Part shown: positions 56,870 to 64,000 of the stretch, one piece after another
How the letters are laid out: every line of letters begins with the position of its first letter
Position numbering within the stretch: position 1 is the first letter of the stretch
Origin: Augochlora pura
Lineage: Eukaryota > Arthropoda > Insecta > Hymenoptera > Halictidae
Reading direction: 5' to 3'
NCBI RefSeq assembly: GCF_028453695.1
Contig: NC_135775.1
Location: 14,294,545-14,358,544, forward strand
Length of the DNA: 64,000 nt
Notes under the pieces: generated by a model
The model's database searches: none
Told to the model about the DNA's origin: nothing
The model's input: the letters and a program-made list of their open reading frames with translations, nothing else
Position numbers and translations under genes: made by a program

Positions 56870-59540
56870 TAAAACCGACGCGCAACATCGGTTCTGAAGA
56901 GCTAAAGTCCGAAACCAATATAAGTCAGAACCGATACACCTTGTAATAACAGTTACGAGACTTTCCTTCATAAATGTTTCAGCCAGAACCGATTTATAAC
57001 AGCTTGAAACAGTTATTTTCGGTACCTTTTCAATCTCTGTTACTTAGATTAGAATGGAAAAGCTCGATAATCGGTCATGGTAGACGGGTCTCGCGAATCC
57101 TCAGCTAGCTGTGACACGTTCCACGTTCGAGGCCTCGACAGAGATAACTGGATGGGGCGTGAACCGCCGAGAGAACAGTGCATAAACACGCGAACGGCAT
57201 CGATATCAACGGAAACGAGCGTCGGTGGATACGTTCCAAGGATCTTTCTTTTTCTCACGATAGAAACAATACTTTTATTCTCGACCATCTATTGTGCTAG
57301 TTAGAAGTACCGTGTTTTCAAGGTTCCCGGCGATGGGCGTGTTCCGGGGAAGCCTACGCAACGCCTCGGCGGCACCACCGATGAAACGAGTACACGGTGA
57401 CTCTATTGAAAACGTCTCGGGAAATAAAAACGATTCCGATTAGCCCGCTTTCCACGTGAAACATTTAGAAGCTTTTCTCTCGGAACCGTGCTGATCAATC
57501 AGCGGATCTCTGGTGTCCGTTCGGCCGAGGCCGAGGATCTAGACTTGCGTTAGACCGGAAGGAGACGCGCGTGTACGAAGACTGTCTATCGCGGCGTAGG
57601 ATCGTGGCAGCAGGCAACGACCTGGGTGCTGCGAACGCGCGAGGAGCTTCGACTTCGACATTGCTCGGTGCCCTAATAAACCTCTACTGATTCGGACCCC
57701 GAGGATGACGGGCTCTTTTATAGCCAGGCCCAGCCGAACCGAAAAGAAACTGGTTAACGTTCTTCGCTGCCCTCGTCTTGACAGGACAGGCCAAGGTCTT
57801 CCGGATTTGGAAGCCGCTATCGCGCGAGCCGGATCTTCGATTCTTTTTTCTTCTCGATCGATCAGCCGTCCGTGGGCCCGTCAAAACAGCGGGGCCCGGC
57901 CAAGTAAACGAGGTTAAAAAACTGAGAGACAAAAAAGGAAGGCGTGGAGCGTTGTTATCGATAGATCGTTAGCGGTTTCTTCGGGCGGGGAGAACGGCGT
58001 TTACGAAACTGACGACCTTGCTGTAAAATTGCTCGCGGCCGTCTTGGTCGCGGTTGACAAAGAGAGTACAGGAAAGGAGAGAGCTAAACGGAACGGGGAC
58101 TGGCGCCGCGGAAGGGTGCAGGGAGGTTTAGGCGAGGTGGACAGGTTCCGAAAAGAACAATCGAGGATTGATGAAACTGCGATAGGTTGGACCGCGGTGT
58201 TAGCTACGCTAAGACTGGATCGATTTCGCAAGCTGTCGAGCTGTTTGCCTACGGCAAGGCGTTCCTCTGACCGTCCTTGTCTAAGCGACGATGTCCGTCG
58301 GTATGCGATGCGTCGCGATGCGTCTCCAAGTGCCTCTCGGGTGGGCGTCGAAACGGTTTACTAATTGTTACGCAATTGTATTCTGTCGCTCGAAGTAAAC
58401 ACGATGTATAACGTAACGTCATCGGTATTGGCATTAGCATCGATGAAAGCCGCGCGGAGAGAGACTCGTTACGTTATCGTGGAAATAGGGAGACCGGACT
58501 ACCAGATGGGGATCGCGTTTATTAATTAACGCGCAGTCAATACGTTAATTAAGTGGTGTTATCTCTAAATGCGAGGGTTGGCCGCCCGTTATAGACTAGT
58601 TGACGGGGGACCGATCCGACGCGCTGTTGCGTTATCTAAGAACAAAGTTCTCCAATCTAATAATGCGTCGGGCGCTAGGCACCGGGCGTTACCTGTGCCC
58701 GGTCGACGAGCGTGCACCATGCAGATTCGTCGTGCACGACCGACGATGGGAAACGATACGGTAAGGTCGGTTAGCCGGTTCCAACAGCCTGCTGTTCGCG
58801 GATTTCATCGTACACCGTCGTCCAAAAGTACCGGGACACCTGCCGGCTTCGAAATAGCAACCTATATTTCACCGTCGTTGCGAAATTCCTGTCAGTTGTT
58901 GCAACCACGTGAGATTTATTTCTTGAGTGACTCTCTGAAAGCCGATAGACGCGATGCTTGGATCCACTAGCAGGTTTCCAGCAGCCCTTGAAACTGCAGG
59001 TTGGAAATACCTGGATGCAGCATACTTTTTGCGCTGTACCAGAAGGAAACTCGATCAGTTTTCTCACGAAGTAATAATCGGAATTTTCTCGAAGAACGAA
59101 CCGCCTCGATATTCAGCGATTGTCGCTTTTGAGCAGCGGTGTAGGCGAAGGCCGACTGCGGCGAAGGTGCCGAGGAGCAGGAGCAGGAGCAGGGGAGGGT
59201 TCGAAGGGCCGTTCGAGTACGTTGCACGCGGATCCTTGCTCGCCCGGTCGATCGGTTCATCGTCCTTGACAATGTACTTCCACGGACGAGGAACGAAACG
59301 AAAGGAATCGAAGGGAAGCGAGGCGTATCGCCTCGGAGGAGACCCTGAACCGCGTGTGTTGTACTCGTTGAGTAGACTGCGAAAACAGGAGGGAAGAGTG
59401 GCACTGGCTTGTTGCGCAGGCCACGCGGACAGACAACGAGCGTTGTGTCCCAGGACGAGGAGGAATCGGGGTCGGTGGTGGCGAAACGAAACGAAATGGA
59501 CAACGGAGTGGACGCGTTTCGGGTGGGAGAGGTCAGTCGC
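56870..59540. other. Intergenic CpG-rich region
   Basis: No supported long gene. A minus-strand TATA/Inr promoter near 57.7 kb is listed separately. A possible Tc1-like terminal fragment, GTCCAAAAGTACCGGGACAC, lies at about 58819. The many 60-230 residue frames lie on both strands of the same CpG-rich DNA and show no domain. Confidence 0.4.
57539..57722 (-). promoter_or_regulatory. TATA plus Inr promoter with a 40-codon ORF
   Basis: On the minus strand TATAAAAG (57722-57715) is followed 34 bases later by TCAGT (57690-57686), a textbook core promoter. The first ATG (57661) opens a 40-residue basic frame ending at 57539 that I do not recognise. It may be a short first exon, an upstream ORF or a noncoding transcript. 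Confidence 0.35.
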
Positions 59541-59663
59541 AGCTCGGCGGAATAAAAGCGCGGCAAGTTCGACGGTAGAGCATCATTCGTCTCTCAGCGA
59601 TCACACAGCTGTCTACGAAGCCTTTGTTCACTGTTGAACCAACCAACCAACCCAACCGCAGTC

Positions 59664-60008
59664 ATGTACAAATTCGCCGCTCTGTTCGCTCTGTTCGCCT
59701 GCGCTTTGGCCGCGCCGCATCCCGAACCAGCGCCGGGTCTCCTGGCCGCTGCTCCTGTTGCGCTCCACGCTGCTCCAGTGGTGGCTGCGCCAGTCGCGGT
59801 AGCGCACACCGTGCCGGTTGCCACCAGCTACGCCAACACCTACAAAGTCAGCGTGAAGAGCCCGTTGGTCGCCACGGCTCCTTACTACGCCGCCGCTGCT
59901 CCCATCGCCGCCGCCACCGTCGTCAAGACCGCTCCTTTCGTTGCCGCCGCGCCGGCTGCCTCCATCTACGCTCACGCTCCGGTAGTCGCTGCTGGATACA
60001 CCCTCTGA
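59664..60008 (+). CDS. Ala/Val-rich secreted protein, probable cuticular protein
   Basis: A single exon of 114 residues from the ATG at 59664. It has a strong signal peptide (MYKFAALFALFACALA, cleavage before APHPEP). The mature part is rich in Ala, Val, Pro and Tyr, with repeated AAP and VAAP units, a central non-repetitive segment TVPVATSYANTYKVSVKSPL and a Tyr-containing end. No mature cysteines, no chitin-binding consensus. Unlike the other four genes of this group there is no intron in the signal peptide. A weak TATA-like AATAAAAG lies at 59551 and AATAAA at 60159. A cuticle or other extracellular-layer role is inferred from composition. Confidence 0.82.
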   Translation: MYKFAALFALFACALAAPHPEPAPGLLAAAPVALHAAPVVAAPVAVAHTVPVATSYANTYKVSVKSPLVATAPYYAAAAPIAAATVVKTAPFVAAAPAASIYAHAPVVAAGYTL

Positions 60009-60158
60009 GCGACCAACGCCAACCACGATCGGCCTGCCGTTCTACCCTGAACCGAGAGCCGCTCTAGTCGACCTGCTGCTCCTCAACAACCTCGTCGTAT
60101 CCCATGATGCGGTGACAGCCATCTGGCCACACCGTAACGGTGTCGTCTAATCTACGAA

Positions 60159-60164
60159 AATAAA
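60159..60164 (+). terminator. Poly(A) signal AATAAA
   Basis: Canonical hexamer 150 bases after the stop codon of the 59.7 kb secreted-protein gene. Confidence 0.65.
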
Positions 60165-60169
60165 TTTTA

Positions 60170-61440
60170 TCGATGTTCAGCTCAAATCAGTATTTCTTCT
60201 TCCAAGTCTGTTCTCTCCCTTCGTTCTCTAAGATGCCCGATCCTACGTTCCTGTTTTCTACCTAGTGTCCTAAACAGTTGCTGGTTTTACTTCGAACCAG
60301 CAACATTCTAGCGTAACGAAGACGCAGGAGTTAGAATAAATGTACAGGTTCAGCCATGATTAGGTTTCTCATCCCATTTTCCACGGATGTCGAATTTACA
60401 TCCTGGGATAAGCAGGATTGCATGTCCTCGCGAAGGAGCCGCGAGTTGCGAGCACGAAGCATGGCGGCTGGAGGTAAATCAAGTAGAGAGGTCCGACCAC
60501 GAACAGACAGCTTATCCCATTGTTCTTGATATGGAATCGGCAGAGCGAGATTCTTTTCCCGACTTCGCTCTGGCCTAGAGTAACCTCGGCGATACCTGTT
60601 GCGCCACTTATCTCGCGCGTTTCATTAAAATTTCTCAAGAAGCATTAGATGGTTGCACGGCGCGCTTATCCGAAGAGGCAACGGTTCTCGTGAAACCAGT
60701 TTTCCAATCCGGAATCGGCTCCGGAGGAAACATCGCGGAGACCGCGGCTGAGAATGGATTTTTAATTGATAAGAGAACTAGCTCCTATTTCATGCGGGTC
60801 CGTGAACTCGGCGTAATTTATACAGCTTCGGAAATCGAGATCGAGCCCCGGCGAATCCGCTGGAGGATTCGCGACCGCGGAGGGACGGAGTACTTAGCGG
60901 CTTCGGGAACCGGTTATAATCGTCCCCCCGATTTTTGTCGTCCGAACAGGTACGCCCTTGCCTCCTTCCCAGGCTGCGAGTCCACGGTAGAAAAATCGCG
61001 CGTTCGCAACGCGGAATCTATGAAATAATTAACGACGTCCTCGTCGAAATTTCTTCGATAAAAAGAAGAGGAACAGCATCCTCCGAAAATTCGCTTAATG
61101 TCTCGATAGAATCGGCTACCATTTAACCGAGGTGGCTCGCGTTCTTCCGAGGTCAAGGCCAAGGAGATGTGTCCAGCAGGGCGAACGTATTTGTTTTGTA
61201 TTCGGACGATGGCCGATTCCTTTTTTTCGGCAGCTTGCTCGCATGGAGGTAGTTTGCCGGTGTCTGCTCGTCCGCGACGAGATAAAAGCATCTCGAAATT
61301 TTCTGCCTGCACACGGGGAGTCAGGGTGGAGCGAAGTTATGGGCCGATAAGTCCCGCCCCGTGGTCTCCGGGCGAGCAGCGATGCGCAGGGACTGGTAGG
61401 TCCCAGGAACGAGGACGAGTTTTCTTTTTACGGTGCCGGC
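60170..61440. other. Intergenic spacer between two secreted-protein genes
   Basis: No supported gene. A short inverted pair GTTGCTGGTT and AACCAGCAAC occurs at about 60276-60305. The frame at 60690-61028 begins with GTG and has no domain or splice support. Confidence 0.45.
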
Positions 61441-61448
61441 AGGATCTC

Positions 61449-61454
61449 TATAAG
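61449..61454 (+). promoter_or_regulatory. TATA box of the 61.5 kb secreted-protein gene
   Basis: TATAAG 91 bases before the ATG at 61540, suitable for a start near 61480. Confidence 0.5.
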
Positions 61455-61539
61455 TACGGCAGGTTCGCGAGGATCCTCGACACAGAAATAGTGGTGCGAT
61501 TTGAGAGTTGCTCGTAGAATCCAACGAATCGGAATCGTC

Positions 61540-62017
61540 ATGTACGCATACGTGAGTACCGAGCTTCTTCGAAATCATCCTCGTATACCGAGAGAAACCG
61601 TGTCTCGTTGTTTCGCAGATTCTCTTGGCTGCTGTGATCGGATCGGCTAGCGCCGCTCCGACGTCGACGTCGACGACGAACGTCAAGTTAGAGACGGACC
61701 CGAAGCCGCTGGACCTGGTAATACCTCCGCTGCTGAAGACTGAGACGAATCTCGCAGCAGCCCCGCTACTCTCCGAGGCGTCATCTTCCGCGTCCGTGGT
61801 CGCAGCCGCGCCTGCTGGTGGACCTGCTCAAGCTGATGCCGCCCTCACTACCAACCTTAAGGCTGGCGTTCCGTCTCCGAAGTCGCTTTCTCTGATCTCC
61901 GAAATTAGGAGCCCGCTGATCGCACCTGTAATCACGCCTCTTGCTGCCGCGCCGCTTCTCTCCACTCGGCAGGTTCGTAAACCCCTTCGTATTTTGAGCA
62001 ACCTTCGCGTGTCGTAA
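61540..62017 (+). CDS. Secreted Ala/Ser/Leu-rich protein, unknown function
   Basis: Two coding exons: 61540-61551 (MYAY, donor GTGAGT) and 61619-62017 (acceptor TTCGCAG). The 136-residue product has a signal peptide ILLAAVIGSASA followed by APTSTSTTNV. The mature protein is less repetitive than its neighbours: charged N-terminal part (KLETDPKPLDLVIPP), an Ala/Ser block, and the motif AAPLLS occurring twice (LAAAPLLSEASS and LAAAPLLSTRQ). A GGCAG|GTTCGT sequence near the 3' end could be a donor, so the last residues are uncertain. Position and first-exon structure place it with the cuticle-like genes. Confidence 0.72.
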
Positions 62018-62186
62018 TTTTTTGCTGGAGGCGGTCTTCTTGGTCAGCAACCCCTTCTGGGTCGAGGAGATGTGTTATACTTGTTAATCGGTGCTCTGTG
62101 GACTCTGCTGCGTTCCTCCATTGAACTGCATGTTTCAAATAAGATTTTGAACGAAAGAGCGCAGTAAAGTAAAGGCTGGTAGACTC

Positions 62187-62575
62187 TTGTAACTAGATTG
62201 TTGATTTTATGCATTTATGATCAACGAGTTGATGAAATTGGAAAATATACAAAGATCGAAAGAGTTTTAGATTATTTATATATAATTAAGCACTTGCCAA
62301 AATTATTAAACAAAGAATGAAATTTGTATCTCGTTCTTGAGTGTTCAAGTTTTTGAAGTAAGCCTTCATTTTGCGCAAAGACCCGCTGTCTTTGTGCGAA
62401 ATAGACATGTTCTTCATCAATTGCAATAAATTCCTATTCCTCTTTAATGATTTTTGTAAGTTGAAAATAATACACGTACGATGTTAAGTTTTTGAAATTT
62501 GTCTGAAATTTTGAAGTTACATTTACCTATTTTCACAATAAATGCATAAAATCCACATTCTACTAATAAGTATGA
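62187..62575. mobile_element. MITE-like element, copy 4, tail-to-tail dimer
   Basis: Left end AACTAGATTGTTGATTTTAT then GCATTTATGA; right end AATAAATGCATAAAATCCAC then ATTCTACTAATAAG, which is the same left end inverted. The centre TTTTGCGCAAAGACCCGC followed by TGTCTTTGTGCGAAAT (62370-62403) is the junction of two right ends. The whole is a 389 bp imperfect palindrome. Confidence 0.65.
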
Positions 62576-63482
62576 CTTTTCTGCAGTTCTTGATCGAGCT
62601 ATTCATTTAGAGTAAGATTGAGGGTGAAAGGACATAGCAGGTTGTAGGATCGTTGGATCACCATAGACAATTGATTAGAATCTTTTGCACCATACGTTTC
62701 TGTACCGATTTACACATTTTAAATAAGGTAGATGAAAGACGAACGCAGTAGCATACAGACTTCTTTAACTCTTCCACGATCCTCTCTATCGATCAATATG
62801 TTTGAGCTAATATGAACAAAAGGAGAACGCAGTAGGGTGAAGACTATTGGAACCTGTTGACCTTGTTGCCGTCCTCTACCAATTTACACATTTTTAATAT
62901 GGTGAACGCAAGAAAAACGCAGCAGCGTGGAGACTATTCGACCCTTTTAACTACGCCATGGTTCTGCATCGAGATACGTGTTTAAAATAAGTTTGACGAT
63001 GGAAGAATGTTATAGCATGAGGGGTCGTTGGGTCAGGAAGACAATCTATTGGAACCCTGTAGCTTTCTATCGATCTACACGTTCGAAATAAGGTAGACGA
63101 AAGAAGAACGCATCAGGGTGAAGACTATTAGACCCTTTTAACGTTGCTACGAGCTATTAGTTTAAAATAAATTCGAGAGAAGAAGACAGTCTATTAGACC
63201 TTCTGACTAGTGTTGAGATTGGTACCACATTAATACATATCGATACCGGTTGACAAATTTTGTATCAAAGACATAGGTATTAAACAGAATCGATACTACT
63301 CCAATATTTCCTCTAAAATATCGGAAATATCGATGCCCGACTGGTACTTCTACCACATTGTACGCAAATGTTCTCTAATAAACGATAATTCGTAAAGTAC
63401 CAGACAAGCATCGACTAATCTAAAAAAAAAAATATTAAAGAAACTACAATTCAATAGAATATTAGTTTTAGTATCATTTTAA

Positions 63483-63723
63483 TCTTTTGCACTCCAGTGG
63501 CGACTCTGCGGCGCCATTAAAATTTGTATAACATGTTCAAAAATTATTTCTATAAATATCGTTAAAGCTTATATTTGAAAAATTATGGAAAGTGTAATTG
63601 TTATATGAGTCCTAGGGCTCAATTTCATATGCATAGAATGAATTTTCTTATATAAAATGAAAATATTAGAAGCCAGAAAAATTATTTTAGATTTGCAGTT
63701 CAAATAGTTTCGAGTGCAAAGAG
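63483..63723. mobile_element. piggyBac-type MITE
   Basis: 241 bp flanked by TTAA (63479-63482 and 63724-63727). The ends TCTTTTGCACTCC and CGAGTGCAAAGAG are imperfect inverted repeats related to the full piggyBac at 47489-50067 (CCCTTTGCACTCC). The interior is AT-rich and noncoding. It sits within a larger insertion in the tandem array. Confidence 0.8.
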
Positions 63724-64000
63724 TTAAGAATTCTCAGTATCGACGAATAATACTAAGTACCAAAAGTTTGGACACATATCGATACCTGCTATCGAGCAGT
63801 TTGGTTTCGAATCGATCAAATATCATCAATAATAACAGCATCGTTTCCATCGCTACTTCTGACCCTGCTGCAGTTTTCGATCGAGTCACGCATTTAAAAT
63901 GACACCGCGGAACGGAATAGGAAATACGAACGGATAAAATAGAAGAATGCAGCGGGGTGGAAGAAACTCCGATTCTTTGAGACGTTTCCGAATGAATGTG

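Larger units (their letters stand above)
62125..63990. repeat. Degenerate tandem array, unit about 90-110 bp, with insertions
   Basis: About nine diverged units sharing, in order, TCGAT, ACACNTTTNAAATAAG, GAAAGAAGAACGCAG, AGGGTGAAGACTATT and GACCCTTTTAAC. Clear copies are near 62700, 62800, 62880, 62970 and 63075, with outer remnants at about 62125-62186 and 63860-63990. A MITE-like dimer (62187-62575) and a block at 63.21-63.84 kb interrupt the array. Confidence 0.65.

Noticed and set aside
58819..58840. Tc1-like terminal repeat fragment
   Set aside because: A single end-like sequence without a matching partner or TA duplication. Too weak to call an element.
58954..59637. 227-residue + frame and 199-residue - frame over the same interval
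   Set aside because: Both strands are open at the same place, neither has a recognisable domain, and the + frame runs into the leader of the 59664 gene.
60690..61028. 112-residue + frame
   Set aside because: Starts at GTG, with no signal peptide, no domain and no clear splice sites.
1..64000. Transfer RNA genes
   Set aside because: I looked for B-box sequences (GGTTCGAAT and close variants) with matching A boxes and stems and found none convincing.
1..64000. CRISPR arrays or bacterial-type operons
   Set aside because: The repeats are degenerate and without regular spacers, and the genes are spliced eukaryotic genes.

Overview
The window is nuclear DNA of an insect. The sequence points to Hymenoptera, most likely a bee: spliced genes with short GT-AG introns, AT-rich intergenic DNA alternating with CpG-rich stretches, (GA)n microsatellites, and several short alanine-rich secreted proteins resembling the bee apidermin cuticle proteins. 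The order is supported by protein style only; no species can be named from sequence alone.

Layout. 1-6712 has no gene I can support. 6713-12797 (+) is a 15-exon gene for a membrane-anchored lipid-transfer-type protein: N-terminal membrane segment, SMP-like domain, C2 domain, polybasic linker and C-terminal C1 zinc finger. 13300-22300 is mostly gene-free, with degenerate tandem repeats (17.2-18.2 kb) and a CpG-rich block (18.3-19.8 kb) carrying CRE sites and a TATA box. 22339-23046 (-) is an uncharacterised Ser/Arg-rich 235-residue protein with a clear TATA plus Inr promoter. 23.5-30.8 kb is intergenic with a possible solo LTR and a degenerate tandem array.

From 31 kb to 62 kb lies a dispersed group of five short secreted Ala/Pro-rich, probably cuticular proteins: 31001-31537 (-), 33706-34603 (+), 41019-42099 (+), 59664-60008 (+) and 61540-62017 (+). 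Four of them have a tiny first coding exon (12-21 nt) followed by an intron inside the signal-peptide coding sequence.

Inside this group sits a complete five-exon beta-tubulin gene (43587-54162, +; 447 residues) whose introns are full of mobile DNA. Intron 2 holds an apparently intact 2.58 kb piggyBac transposon with matching terminal repeats, TTAA target duplications and an uninterrupted transposase ORF. Intron 3 holds an internally deleted relative, and a third piggyBac-type MITE lies near the right edge (63483-63723). Other repeats include an about 215 bp MITE-like family with several copies, some as inverted dimers; a 1.07 kb foldback element at 55.8-56.9 kb; and a degenerate tandem array at 62.1-64.0 kb interrupted by insertions.

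The genes do not form a pathway. The best candidates for new biology are the TM-SMP-C2-C1 protein, the recent piggyBac insertion within beta-tubulin together with its deletion derivative, the unnamed Ser/Arg-rich gene and the secreted-protein cluster.
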